In this document: one piece after another, positions 31,924 through 42,806 of the stretch
How positions within the stretch are numbered: the stretch's first letter is position 1
How the letters are laid out: each line of letters opens with the position of its first letter
Source of the DNA: Dendrolimus kikuchii
Lineage: Eukaryota > Arthropoda > Insecta > Lepidoptera > Lasiocampidae
DNA: 64,000 nucleotides
Direction of reading: 5' to 3'
NCBI GenBank assembly: GCA_019925095.2
Contig: CM034406.1
Coordinates: 18,938,888-19,002,887, forward strand
Program-made: the position numbers and the translations under genes
The notes under the pieces: model-generated
Seen by the model: only the letters and a program-made list of their open reading frames with translations
The model's database searches: none
What the model was told of the DNA's origin: nothing

Positions 31924-32334
31924 TGTATCCATGAAAACTAAAACCCATGGCCACCCTCTTAAGAATTATCTTTCCTTCACAAAGAATTTCCGTATAAACT
32001 TTTATACTTTTTTTTTATTAGGGTTCCTATACGTATATAAAAGAAGATTGAACGAATAGAACAATACGTTAACATTTTTCGCTTATTCGCTAAGGATATG
32101 TCGTTTCTGTATTTCTATTATATAGGATTCCATCTGGTATAATATGACGGTTTGCGGTTTTTATATCTTGAGAAAATCTTTGGGTAGGTAAATACGAAAA
32201 TTATCTCAGTATTGTCATATCAATTTTGGCAATTTGTATGCATCGGATGTTTTTTGCCGCTATGGGGGTTTGTTGTTCCTGATAAAAAAATCTTGGTCGT
32301 TTTTACTTGATTGTATATATGTATACTTGAAATG

Positions 32335-33010
32335 TTTTTTTATTGCCCGAAGCAGGCAAACAGGCAGACGGCTCACCTGATGGAAAATAGCTACCGTCGC
32401 CTATGGACGTTTGCAACACATGTCGCCAACGCGTTGGCGACGTTTAAGAAATTTTATAACGCCGTTCTTAAAGAACCCCATGTCAGCGTAAAGGGAAAAC
32501 CGCAGCGGGAAGTTTCCTCCAGATCATTGTTGTGCGCGGAATAAATGTTCCTTTTTTTTTATTGCAGACTGCCCATTTGTTGGAAAGCGGCGCCTATGGA
32601 CATTTGCAACACCAAAGGTGCCACAAATGCGCTGCTGCTCTCTTAAAGGAGACTGGAACCTGGTCACTAATGCCGGAACACAACTCCAGGCTATTATGGC
32701 GGTATACTCTAGACCAGGGGTGGTAGCCATCCAGTCGGGCAAATGCCCTACCACCTGGCTGTGGGTTGTTAAGTCGCCTCTTACGACAGGCCGCCCGGCC
32801 GCAGGAAATTGTATTCTTTCTCCATTCCTGCACGGATAAATAGAGAACCGTTGCGTGATTGAGCGTCTTCCACGCTCAAGGAAGTGGGGGTGAATATCCC
32901 GTCGCTGGCGAGCTGCTGAGTAAAAGTGAGGCGTTGGCACCAGATGAAACAGTTCCTCGGAACACTCCCCGTTATACAGGAGGTCAAATACGCAGAGGGA
33001 TGCAAAGTCT
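32335..33010 (-). pseudogene. LINE ORF2 tail and 3' end, split by RepA
   Basis: Minus-strand frame 33005-32860 reads VASLCVFDLLYNGECSEELF then HLVPTPHFYSAAR, a standard LINE ORF2 tail (YxGECSEELFxLxP). Left of the RepA insertion (32335-32551) lies the 3' region, with 'cctatggacgtttgcaacac', 'aaccgcagcgggaagtttcc' and 'gtgcgcggaataaatgttc', also found at 40283-40500. RepA interrupts at 32552-32840. Confidence 0.72.
32552..32840 (-). repeat. RepA inserted in a LINE 3' region
   Basis: T9 then RepA with a deletion in the 3' part ('ttggaaagcggcgcctatgg' joins two blocks), ending 'tgcacggataaa'. It lies 220 bp from an inverted RepA fragment at 33061. Confidence 0.92.
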
Positions 33011-33060
33011 CCTCGAATGTAGTTCAAGTTGTACGATTGTTGGCTTGTTGATTGATTGTT

Positions 33061-33188
33061 GTCTCCCTTAAGAGAGCAGCAGCGCATTTGTAGCACCTTT
33101 GATGTTGCAAATGTCCATAGGCGATGGTAACTGTTTTCCATCAAGTGGGCCGTCTGCCTGTCTGCTGAACTTATGCAATAAAAAAAAA
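33061..33188 (+). repeat. RepA 3' half
   Basis: Starts abruptly at 'gtctcccttaagagagcagc' and ends with 'atgcaat' plus A8. In inverted orientation to 32552-32840, so the pair could fold back. Confidence 0.88.
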
Positions 33189-33261
33189 CCCAGTAGAGTG
33201 ATTAACATCCTATTATTTTATTCACAATATTAAGGAATCTTAATATATTTTTATTTTGAAG

Positions 33262-33800
33262 CCATACAATCATACCCGCATGGGGGCTCTGTCCTGAAGT
33301 AAGTAAGCCTTAGGTAAGTAGCGACAGCTCGTACCGGACGCCGCGGGGCCAAGGCAAGGCCCTCACTTCCGTGCTTGCCGGCACGGAGTGTAGATCGCTA
33401 GAGCTAAGACTCGAGCTCCAGGGGTGGAAGTGATAAATGGCATAATGTCGGAAGTAGCTGCGGTGAACCTGCAGCCCACCTCTCCACGCTTTTTAGCCGC
33501 TCAGACCCATGTTGCCCCTCGCCAACGTCCCGAATATTGCGACGGGCAGACGTCATATTCACCATATTCCCAGACCCCTAGTACCACTAGCAGTTCACCA
33601 CAATAGCCCGGTACTTTTTGTCCTCATTTCCCACAATAGTCCTACACCGACCGGGGCTTGTCCTCGGATGCATTTTTACATAGTGTAGACAGAGATAATC
33701 GCCGGTCAGTGTCACGCCACATTTAGATTAAATTTGTCAAAGGGGCCTCAGCGTGTTGGCCTTCCCATGGCCCCACGCAAGCCCCTTCAGAGACATAACA
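33262..33800 (+). repeat. RepB, diverged copy
   Basis: Inverse orientation of the 19.6 and 50.5 kb copies: 'gtaagtagcgacagctcgta', 'gagctccaggggtggaagtg', 'cctagtaccactagcagttc', 'gatgcatttttacat', 'cttcccatggccccacgcaa'. About 80 bp shorter in the centre. Confidence 0.7.
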
Positions 33801-33949
33801 TTTTTTTTATAATATTATTGTATGGCTACAAAATAAAAAATATAAAGATTTTTATTGTCTATAATACTGTAAAATTCTAAAAATAAAAAAAAACAACAAA
33901 AACGGGAATACACTATATGAACGATGGAGAACACGATGTAATTTCTTTT

Positions 33950-34215
33950 AGATTTGTTGCCTGTTTTTCTGTTTGTTTGAGATTCACGTAAAAACTACTA
34001 GGCCGATTTCGATGCGGTTTTCGCTGATCGACAGCCAATTTTTAGACTTAAAACCTGCACTACTCTTTTTATCCTAGGAATTCCGCGGAAAATTTTCTGG
34101 GAATGATTTAAAATAACCATGTTTAAAAAAGTCGAATCCAATTTGTTTGTTTCACTGATCGATAGCAAATTTTATGTAATAAAACGTGTGATATTTTTTT
34201 ATCCTGGGAGCGCTT
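33950..34215 (+). mobile_element. Helitron-like repeat
   Basis: 'gattcacgtaaaaactact', 'gatgcggttttcgctgatcg', 'tttttatcctaggaattccg' match the inverse of 41090-41480. A second related block (cactgatcgatagcaaattt) follows at about 34150. It ends against RepA. Confidence 0.5.
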
Positions 34216-34223
34216 TGTAGTTG

Positions 34224-34550
34224 TTCTTTTTTTATTTTATTTTTATTGCAGGAGTTCAGCAGACAGGCAGACGGCCCACTAGATGGAAAGCGGTTACCAT
34301 CGCCTATGGACATTTGCAACAGCAAAGGTGCTACAAATGCGCTGCTGCTCTCTTAAAGGAGACTGGAACCTGGTCACTAATGCCGGAACACAACACAAGG
34401 TTGTTATGGCGGCATACTCTAGACCAGGGGTGGTCGCCATCCAGTCGAGCAAATGCTCTACCACCTGGCTGTGGGTTGTTTAGTCGCCTCTTACGACAGG
34501 CCGCCGGGCCGCAGGAAATTGTATTCTTTCTCCGTTCCTGCACGGATAAA
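34224..34550 (-). repeat. RepA, full length
   Basis: T-rich start then 'gcaggagttcagcagacagg', ending 'ctgcacggataaa'. All blocks present. Confidence 0.93.
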
Positions 34551-34636
34551 AAAGTTGTTCCGGTGGATAAAAATTAACTAATTCTGACATAGTTTTCACT
34601 AAGACAACGCTAGATTAGGTTAAATTATTCCTTAAG

Positions 34637-34715
34637 TTAGGTTGCCTGCAAGAGATTGCTTTAAGCGATAAGGCCCCCTATTGGTTCTACCATGACAATA
34701 TTGTAATCGTGTATT
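34637..34715 (+). repeat. RepD fragment
   Basis: 'ggttgcctgcaagagattgc' then 'gcgataaggccccc'. Core only, opposite orientation to the other RepD copies. Confidence 0.6.
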
Positions 34716-34735
34716 TTTGACATTGTATATTTGGT

Positions 34736-34797
34736 ACACTGTTGTTCGTGCCTACCCCGCAAGGGAGCTGGCGTGAAGTTATGTATGTATGTATGTA
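34736..34797 (+). mobile_element. LINE-T, only 62 bp, with 12 bp TSD
   Basis: TGTATATTTGGT flanks both sides (34724-34735; 34798-34809). The insert holds the last 14 or so codons (VVRAYPARELA), the stop, and ATGT units. Confidence 0.92.
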
Positions 34798-35088
34798 TGT
34801 ATATTTGGTGAGTGTTGTAATTCGTAATGTCTACGATTATATGCTACTCGCTAGACTCCAATCGTGGCGTGTCGAACAGCGGGAAATAAATGAAAGTCTG
34901 TATACCCTAATAGTCATTTAATTTACTCGAAATAAATCCCACACATTATAAACGTAATATACGACTCACTCTAGGGTTGACGGGAGGGCGACTGGCGAGC
35001 GCTCTTCAATATTCAAACTTAACAATTTTTGCTGAATTGCAACTCGCCGGCCGCCACAGTGAGCAATAAAGTGTTATCTATAATAATA

Positions 35089-35465
35089 CATACATACATA
35101 CATAACTTCACGCCAGTTCCCTTGCGGGGTAGGCACGAACAACAGAGTGCCATTTAGGCTTATTCTTACACACCTCACTTGCCTCTTTGACATTCATAAC
35201 TCTTGTCATGCACACTCGTCTGTTCTTAAGGCTCCTGACATCACCTTCTGCTAGTACACGATCAATTTGATCATGGAAGGTGTGTCGTGGCCTTCCACGA
35301 CTTCTGCATCCATCCACTTTTGCATTGTATATCTGTTTAGTCATTCTTTCATCATGCATTCTTTCCACATGCCCGAACCACCGGAGCATTCCTTTCCTTA
35401 CCTTCACCCCGACACTCTCTTTCAGACCAACTCTCTTTCTTACTTCGGAACACCATTCACATTCA
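35089..35465 (-). mobile_element. LINE-T 3' end with 12 bp TSD, inserted in a SINE1 tail
   Basis: TCTATAATAATA at 35077-35088 and 35466-35477. The minus frame encodes CSEVRKRVGLKESVGVKVRK, LRWFGHVERMHDERMTKQI and onward to the normal stop. The RWFGHVERM motif is typical of LINE ORF2 C-termini. The right TSD is the start of the SINE1 AAT tail, so LINE-T arrived later. Confidence 0.92.
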
Positions 35466-35477
35466 TCTATAATAATA

Positions 35478-35717
35478 AATAATAATAATCGGCAGACAAA
35501 CACACACACACTGTATATCCCGAAATTAAGCAAGTTACGCTTGTGTTATGGGTAATATACAACGGACTACTCTGGGGCCGATTCCAGATATCCAGACCAT
35601 AGTAAATAACGGAGAAAATACGTTTCCGAAATTTACCATACCAGCAATCGAACCCGGAACCTCTGCGTTGCAGTGAGGTACGCCGGCAAAGGCTTAGCTC
35701 GCTCAACCACAGAGGCC
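35478..35717 (-). repeat. SINE1 (tRNA-derived)
   Basis: AAT-repeat tail at the left, 'caagttacgcttgtgttatg', box B (complement of GGTTCGATT) and box A in 'gctcaaccacagaggcc'. GTTATCTAT precedes the tail (35074) and follows the head (35718), a likely TSD once LINE-T is set aside. Confidence 0.88.
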
Positions 35718-35779
35718 GTTATCTATCTATCTAAGATTAGCCTACATTCCTTTCTAATGATGGGGTATTTTGTGTCCCG

Positions 35780-35832
35780 GGAACTCCTCGGGAATTTCAA
35801 GTCAAGCGTGGACGAAGTCGCGGGCATATCTT
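35780..35832 (+). mobile_element. Helitron-like 3'-end fragment
   Basis: 'gaatttcaagtcaagcgtgg' and 'acgaagtcgcgggcatatct' match the 3' end of the 19085/41072 group; nothing upstream is kept. Confidence 0.4.
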
Positions 35833-35919
35833 AGTATTGAATAAATTGCCTTGGTGCCGATCCATAGGTTCGATGGGAACTATGGTATAGTTTCTATTAG
35901 CTATATAGGAAACGCGACA

Positions 35920-36248
35920 TCTGTATATAAAAAAGAAAGTCGTGTTAGTTACACTATTTATAACTCAAGAACGGCTGTACCGATTTGGCGAAAAATGGTG
36001 GGGAGCTAGCTTAGAACCAGGAGACGGACATAGGATACTTTTTATCCAGTTGGAACCGGTAGGTGGCGCTGAGATCGAGTTCTAGAATCCTCCTAATCAC
36101 CTGGAGCGATTTTGGTGATTTTGTTTTTGTATGTTTGAGTGGGTTCCCGGATGGTTTAGATTCACATTTGGAACCGGTAGGTGGCGCTGGGATCGGGTCG
36201 TAGATTTTTATTTTTTCAGAGCCGGACAACGTCTGCCGGGGCCGCTAG
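35920..36248 (+). mobile_element. Hel3 Helitron-type element, both ends present
   Basis: 5' TC after A at 35920; 3' hairpin CCGG...TGCCGG then CTAG|T at 36248. An internal block 'ggaaccggtaggtggcgctg' occurs twice (36050 and 36170), an internal duplication typical of the family. Non-coding. Confidence 0.82.
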
Positions 36249-36784
36249 TTAATGAATAAAAGAAAATTTCAATACAACCGAATTGAGTTTGGAAACGCAC
36301 AAGCTTCCGACATTTCGTTGGGAAATGTAATTAATGGACTTACGCAAATTCTGTTAGTTGTTTAATTAATTAACTAAACAATAAGCAAACGGAAACAGAA
36401 ATTTGGTTTAATTTTGCGTTTTACAAAACAGACGCCGTTTCTTGTAGTTAATTCAGACGACACACTTGCGACGGTTTGATGACTTTGATAGACGCATTTT
36501 TAATCTTATAAACGATACAGTTCGTGAGCATGTTTCTTGCCCTTTCACTCAAAAACTGCTAAACGTATTTTGATTAAAATTTACAGTAATATAGCTTATT
36601 AGTCCAGGCAACGATGACAAAAAAGGAATAGAGGAAATAATTCGTGTGGAAGTTAATTTTGGCACAGTTGTAGGGGCGATGTCCGGAACGACATACTAAA
36701 AGTACTGAGAGGATATAGCTAGGGCAGTTTTCGTGAACCCGAAGACTACAGTGTAGAGCAAAAATAATCTAAGACTAAATTATC
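36249..36784. other. No gene recognised
   Basis: A Helitron-like block ('actcaaaaactgctaaacgt') lies at about 36545-36620. Otherwise unassigned. Confidence 0.4.
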
Positions 36785-37080
36785 CTATCCATGCAGGAAC
36801 GGAGAATGAATACAATTTCCTGCGACCGGGAGGCCTGTCGTAAGAGGCGACAGAAACAACCCACAGCCCGGTGGTAGGATATATGGCCGACTGGATAGCG
36901 ACCACCCCTGGTCTAAAGTATGCCACCATAACAATCTTGACTTATGTTCCGGGATTAGTGGTCAGTTTCAGTCTCCCCTTTAGACAGAGGTAGGACATTG
37001 GTAGCACCTTGTTACAAATGTCCATAGGCGACGGTAACGGCTTTTCATTAGATAGGCCATCTTGGTTGGCTGGTCTGCAA
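36785..37080 (+). repeat. RepA variant, old copy
   Basis: TATCCATGCAGGAACGG start; carries the 'ttagacag...acattggtagcac' subfamily block; the tail has decayed into 'ctggtctgcaacaccag'. Confidence 0.82.
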
Positions 37081-37420
37081 CACCAGCGGCGCAGCCAACG
37101 CGTTGCTAGCCTACAGGATAGAATAGGAGTGTTGGGGGCTAAGGAGACGAGATAAAAAGGAGAGCATTTCGTTGTCACAAGATATATTCACGTGTGTTAC
37201 AATGTTGTGGACTTCATACAACTCGATTCCCTATAGCCTACCTTCAAGAATCTAGCGAATCATAATCTATAGAATATTAGAAGGTTGCGTGTTCAAATCA
37301 CGTCGGGTTCACCACTATAGTGGTAAACAGGTTACCCTGTGGAATGTAAGTGAATTACTGCTGGATGTTAAGTATGATTTTTCTTCTGACTCCAATTATG
37401 GAGTGTCGGGCAGATGGAGA

Positions 37421-37664
37421 TTTTTTTATTGTTTTTATTGCGGGAGTTCAGTTCAGCAGACAGGCAGACGGCCCATTTTATGGAAAGCGGTTACCATCGC
37501 CTATGGACATTTGCTACACCAAATGTGCTACAAATGTGCTGTTGCTCTCTTAAGGGAGACTGGAACCTGGTCATTAATGCCGGAAGACAACACAAGGTTG
37601 TTATGGCGGCATACTCTAGACCAGGGGTGTTCGGCATCCAGTCAGGCAAATACTCTAGCACCTG
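37421..37664 (-). repeat. RepA, missing its 5' part
   Basis: T7 start, 'gggagttcagttcagcagac' with a five-base duplication, ends at 'agcacctggagatt' about 70 bp short. Confidence 0.88.
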
Positions 37665-37829
37665 GAGATTAAATGAAATAAAAATAAATGATTAAATTAT
37701 AAAACTGTCTTTAATTTAGTACGTACGACTCGACTCGGAGTGTCGGACAGTGCCACGAATTAGATTTTTTGCTGAATTGCAACTGTCGCTAGCCGTCATA
37801 CGACCAGAAGGTCGAAAGCGCCATGGATT

Positions 37830-38116
37830 TAATAATAAATAATAATAACAGCCCATAAATATCGCACTGCTGGGCTCGGGCCTCCCATTATAGGGGGAAC
37901 GGACGGTATACCCGTCACGTTTGTCCAAGGCGGCTTGGCAGGTTTGACACAGGGGTTATCTCTACGTACAGGTTGCATCGCGATGTTTTCCTTCACCGTA
38001 GATAGCACGTGGTAATTGTAACTAAACTGACAACTGCCTAATGCGTTCTGGACAGGATCGATCACATGTCCTTAAAGCCTGTGACGCGTGCGCTAGCCAT
38101 TACGCTACCACGACTT
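37830..38116 (-). repeat. SINE2 (tRNA-derived)
   Basis: AAT-repeat tail at left, then 'cactgctgggctcgggcctc', 'cttggcaggtttgacac', 'gatgttttccttcaccgt' and the tRNA-like head. Box A on the minus strand is TAGCGTAATGG (perfect); box B is degraded (GATCGATCCT). Confidence 0.87.
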
Positions 38117-38904
38117 GCAGTATTACTAAGGATGTATGTAGTAATTACTTATAGGCAAACACTACATGCAATTTGATATTTTGTAGTACCTATGAAACAT
38201 TATAACATATTTAATTTAAAGAAAAAAAAAATTACACACCGCTATTCTGTGTTTGCATAGTATAATACCAATCGCACCTAAGGGCTGTAATCAAGGTAAC
38301 AATTGCAGCATGGCTCTATCGCGTACAAAATATTTAATATCAACAAAATGTTCGTAGTCTGCGATCTGATTAAATTAATGGAGCCTTCACCAACACTCGC
38401 TTAGGCGTTGCCAATTTCTTTTGTTGGCGGGCAAACAAAAATAGTCTGGTTAATGAGTAACTTCGTTTCCTTCAAGTTTAATTAAATTGACTTCGAAATT
38501 GTGCAAATTAATTTTGAACGTTAGGCAAGTAAGTAAGTTTTTAGTTAATTCTGATGCCTTTTATAGTTTATTTGACGTCCTTCTATATGAATGGTACATA
38601 TGATTTTACTTACCTGAGGGCAGGAATTAATGGAATTTGTAATTAGGTTTATATCCATGATTTGTATGTGCATTTTTCAAGTAATACTTAAGATATCTTA
38701 TAGTTGTTTACAGTTTCTAGAATACATTCACTAACATTTAGTTATAGGTAATTTTTTATTTTTATTTTTTTATTATTTACTTAATTTTTTATTATGTTTT
38801 GTTTGGGTATGTTATTGTATACTTCTTATATATATATATTTTGTTTATTAATGTACTGGTTCAAAGTCATCTACATACTTGGGGTCTTAGGACATATGAG
38901 GTTA
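38117..38904. other. No gene recognised; AT-rich
   Basis: No supported ORF. 'acttacctgagg' at 38610 looks like a splice donor on the minus strand but no coding sequence precedes it. Confidence 0.35.
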
Positions 38905-39066
38905 TGGAGGTGGGCACTGAAAACCAGTGCTGTGTCGGAACATGTTTCGGCACAGCGAAACACTGAGTGCCAACCTCATTTCATATATTGCGGCTTTCTT
39001 TTATTGTTATTTTGTTATCAGTTTGTATTGTGTGAGTCGCAATTTGAAATAAATATTTTAATCTTT
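38905..39066 (+). repeat. RepH: bulged-hairpin retroposon, copy 2
   Basis: GGCACT/AGTGCC outer stem, GAAAAC bulge, CAGTG/CACTG and GCTGTGTCGGAA/TTTCGGCACAGC inner stem, loop 'catg'. GAGGT before and ACCTC after extend the stem. Downstream reaches 'gaaataaatattttaatc', a retroposon-like A/T tail. Confidence 0.68.
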
Positions 39067-39236
39067 TTAGTTTTTTATATAAATTTTATGGTCTGGTAAT
39101 AAAGAGCTTTAAGTGAAGTCTGATTCAACTATCGTAACCTAGGCTCAGCCGGTTTTTAAGAACTGAGGCATCTAGTCAAATATGATTTTACTGTTTTATT
39201 TTGAAATATTGTTTAATTCAAATGTCGCAATATTGG

Positions 39237-39239
<3 letters not shown>

Positions 39240-39291
<52 letters not shown>
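39240..39291. repeat. (TA)n microsatellite
   Basis: About 26 TA units. Confidence 0.95.
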
Positions 39292-39302
<11 letters not shown>

Positions 39303-39803
39303 TTATATTATTAACATATCTACGGACTCCAGTTCCGTACCTTTTTTTACTACTTAATTTCTATGAAAAATTTTAGAGTCCATACACGCTTATTGTTTAT
39401 TTTTGTTAGTGTGTGACATTAATTTAGTGATTTATATGTTATGGTGTACCTTAAGATTAACTTATTATATTAATTTATCCTATTTTTAATACTAAACTTA
39501 TACTAATGTAGAGTGTATCTGTTACATGCTGGTGTTGTGAGGAAGTGCATGTGCAGTGTTGGCCTTATATCTATACTTATATATAGTCGTATCTAGTGCC
39601 ATGTGTGTTGGTTTTTTCTTTTCTGTGCCTGGGTTATTAATTTTTAGGCTCTTTGTGTGTCTTGGTTTGTTTGTGAAATGTGCGTGTAATGCAATGCGAT
39701 GGTTTATATTGGTTATATTTAAACAATAATTGTAGAATATTGTTTATAAATAACTTATGTGGTTGTTTGGAAAATGTGAACTGTTTTAGTCGAATTACTA
39801 AAA

Positions 39804-40162
39804 CTAGGGGTCGCTCGTGGTCGAAATTCGACCATAATAATTAATTTAAATTATAAGTTTGAACATTATTAAGGTACTGTTGTCAAAGACTATACTTCTA
39901 TAATCACAGATTTCGCCAAGGCTACACTGTTGATTTGACTTTAATAATAAACAAAAGAGTATATATGCGTGTGTGTGTCAAATACATGGTAGTGTGTGCA
40001 ATGTATTTTTTATTGATTTAATGTATGATTTATGTATAATTAAAAAAAAATTAGCATTCTGCACTCCTTCTCTATATAAACTATAAGTGTGTGAAATTTC
40101 ATACTCCTCCGTCCGGTATAAAGGTTTTTGCTGTGTTTTCGTTTCACGCATTAATATTTAGA
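39804..40162 (-). mobile_element. Hel2 Helitron-type element, full length
   Basis: On the minus strand: TC at the 5' end after an A, body, palindrome GGTCGAATTTCGACC, nine-base spacer, CTAG|T. 359 bp, non-coding. This copy defines the family ends used for 14506, 43274 and 47395. Confidence 0.82.
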
Positions 40163-40282
40163 TGTGGTTTTTCAAGATACCACAAGAATTCTGATTTGCT
40201 GTCAGTCAAAGACCTACAACTTGGTTCAGCTGACACTAAAGATTAAAAATACATTTGGATATGCTGTACGGGTTTTATTAAA

Positions 40283-40500
40283 TGCCAAAGGATGTAAGTG
40301 GTCACCGCCGCTTGTGGACGTTTGCAAATTTTACGACGCCGGTTTTAAATGACGCCATGTCGTAACGCATAGGGACAACCGCAGCGGGAAGTTCACCCCA
40401 AGTCGTTATTGTAAGCGGAATAAACGTTCTAGAGATTGCTCAAGGAAATGAGTGGTGGTGAAAATGAGGTGTTGGCACCAGGCCCTGTAGACAACCGGCA
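40283..40500 (-). repeat. LINE 3' region related to 32335-33010
   Basis: 'caccgccgcttgtggacgtt', 'aaccgcagcgggaagttcac', 'agcggaataaacgttctaga' and 'aggtgttggcaccagg' parallel the LINE at 32.4-32.9 kb without the RepA insertion, which shows the uninterrupted order. Confidence 0.6.
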
Positions 40501-40544
40501 TTAGCGCTAAACGAATAGAATATAATGTATGGGAATGACATAAC

Positions 40545-40794
40545 TTTTTTAATTTTTTTATTGCAGGAGTTCAGCAGACAGGCAGACGGCCCACTTGATG
40601 AAAAGCGGTTACCATCGCCTATGGACATTTGCAACACCAAAGGTGCTACAAATGCGCTGCTGCTCTCTTAAGGGAGACTGGAACCTGGTCACTAATGCCG
40701 GAACACAAGGTTGTTATGGCGACATACTTTAGACCGGGGGTGGTAGCCACCCAATCGGTCAATTGCCCTACCACCTGGCTGTGGGTTGTTTTGT
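40545..40794 (-). repeat. RepA, missing its 5' part
   Basis: T7 start, standard blocks, one 12-base deletion ('aacacaaggttg'), ends 'ggctgtgggttgttttg'. Confidence 0.9.
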
Positions 40795-41071
40795 CTCATT
40801 CCAAAAAAAAGGCACTAAAGCCACTTGTCTACAGTGCTTCATCGAACAGTATCTCGGAATATTCTCCATTGTACCGACGACAGAATACCTAGAGACACGC
40901 AATGTTCTAGCTACCATCTATAAGCGTCTCTCCGTGGGTTAAGCGACTTTAAACCACAGTATGGGATCATCGACTATGCAAACAGCAAGACACTGGATGG
41001 AATCGAGGGTATCAGTCTGGTAAGCAGATGCTCCGGCCGGTAGTTGTGAACAGTATTTCATTAATTCCTTG

Positions 41072-41515
41072 CTAGGGTATACCCGCGACTTCGTCTACGC
41101 TTAACTTGAAATTCTCGCGGGATTCTCGGGACACAAAGTATCGCAATTTAAAAAAGCACGTAAGCTATCGTTCTACTTGAAACTGTGTCGGATAAGCTGA
41201 TTTTTCTGCACCCGAATGACTTCAAACCGCTCCCGGGAAAATTCCCGCAGGATTCATGGGATAAAAAGTATCACACATTTTATTACATAAAATTTGCAAT
41301 CGGTCAAGGAAAAAATCACATTGGAATTCGATTTTTTTTAAATCTAGCCATTTTAAATAATTCCCAGAAAAATTCCCGCAGGGGTTGTTTAGGATAAAAA
41401 GTAACGCAGATTTTAAGTCTAAGAATTTGCTGGCGATGAGCGAAAACCGCATCGGAATCGGCCCAGAAGTTTTTACGTGAATCCCGAACAAACTGACAAG
41501 AAATCTAAAAAAAAA
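41072..41515 (-). mobile_element. Helitron-like repeat, long copy
   Basis: CTAG at 41072, 'cccgcgacttcgtctacgct', three 'gggataaaaagtatc'-type blocks, 'cgatgagcgaaaaccgcatc' and 'tttttacgtgaatcccgaac'. Tandem internal units explain its length. The 5' end is unclear. Confidence 0.55.
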
Positions 41516-41824
41516 ATAGTTAAAAAAAAACTAAAAGAATACGCTGTGGGGTGCATGGTATCAATAGTTATAAATATTTTATGAACAGATATGAGTAGAA
41601 GGGTTATTTTGATAATATCCTGAAAAGCAGCGCTGTTTTTACAATAAAATATTTTTTTCTTACACTATTTTTAATTCAAATTTATTAAAATTTATTTTCT
41701 ATTTTTTAATTGGATTTTCTATAAAAGCGTATTTTTTAAATATTTTTTTTAACTATTCTTTTTTATTTTTTAGTGATTAGTGATTTAATTCCCTTCTCCG
41801 TGGAAACTTTGAAAAAAAAATTAA

Positions 41825-42110
41825 ATACACTCTTATGATAAAATGTCCCAGCAGAGTGTTAGCCAAGACAAGTAAAACGAGCCCAAACACGACGGCTCTA
41901 TCTTGTTTAGTACCGGAGTTCCTATGGCCACCTTCCGACTCCATCATCAGATCAGCTCCATGGTACCATATTATTGCATTGTCACGCGATATACACATAC
42001 GTGCAAAATTTCAGCTCAATCGGAAACCGGGAAGTTGATCAAATTTAACTTGAAAGATTCCGTTACATACTAACATACGTATGAAGCTAATAAAAGCGTA
42101 TTAACAATGC
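41825..42110 (+). repeat. RepE: retroelement 3' end
   Basis: Nearly the same as 21600-21887, ending 'gaagctaataaaagcgt'. Followed by a 60 bp block (42122-42180) shared with 19325-19390. Confidence 0.7.
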
Positions 42111-42275
42111 ATGGTGTTCTCCGTCGTTTATATAGTGTATTCCAGTTGTTTTTTTAAATAGCTCCAATGTACAGACACGGCATGTTTAGAACGTTGTAAT
42201 AGTATAGATTTAAGATTTAGATCATTGGCCGATTATTCATAGCGGCTTTAATAATAAAAAAATATTTGTTCTTAC

Positions 42276-42385
42276 CTGTCACTAGACACGAGGATCAGTT
42301 GGGTGTTGGCGTATTTGGTCCTTCGCTTCCTAACTGCTGCTATTGCACTACAGAGACCAGGCGAGAATGCTCGGCATGGTGGACA
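42276..42385 (-). CDS. Nucleoredoxin-like gene, exon with the CPPC active site
   Basis: 110 bp exon: acceptor 'gtttgttcccag' before 42385 and donor GTAAG at 42275-42271. It encodes CPPCRAFSPGLCSAIAAVRK then RRTKYANTQLILVSSD, ending in phase 2. Nucleoredoxins are thioredoxin-fold oxidoreductases with a WCPPC motif. The W is the last codon of the exon at 45388, and this exon starts exactly with the first Cys. LILVSSD matches the second beta-strand region (xxFVSxD) of the fold. The following exon was not found and should begin with the last base of an Arg or Ser codon. Nucleoredoxin or a nucleoredoxin-like paralogue cannot be separated from this much sequence. Confidence 0.85.
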
Positions 42386-42484
42386 CTGGGAACAAACGCA
42401 ATTATTCTAATACTGAATTTATAAAAACAATCCACGACATAATTAAACGGATAGCCGAGTAAAATTTAGTATATATAATAAAAT

Positions 42485-42788
42485 ATATCCGTGCAGGAAC
42501 GGAGAAAGAATACAATTTCCTGCGGCCGGGCGGCCTGTCGTAAGAGGCCACAACCTGGTGGTAGGGCATTTGCCCGACTGGATGGCTAGCACCCCTGGTC
42601 TAAAGTATGTCGCCATAACAACCTTGATTGTGTTCCGGCATTAATGAACAGGTTCCAGTCTCCCTTAAGAGAGCAGCAGCGCATTTGTAGCACCTTTGGT
42701 GTGGCAAATGTCCATAGGCGTAGTAACCGCTTTCCATCAAGTGGGCCGTCTGCCTGTCTGCTGAATTTCTGCAATAATTAAAAAAAAA
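42485..42788 (+). repeat. RepA, full length with internal deletion
   Basis: TATCCGTGCAGGAACGG start; about 18 bp lost after 'gtcgtaagaggc'; ends 'ttctgcaat' and a T-interrupted A run. Antisense to the host gene. Confidence 0.9.
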
Positions 42789-42806
42789 TGGGTGAAATTA
42801 TTTTTA

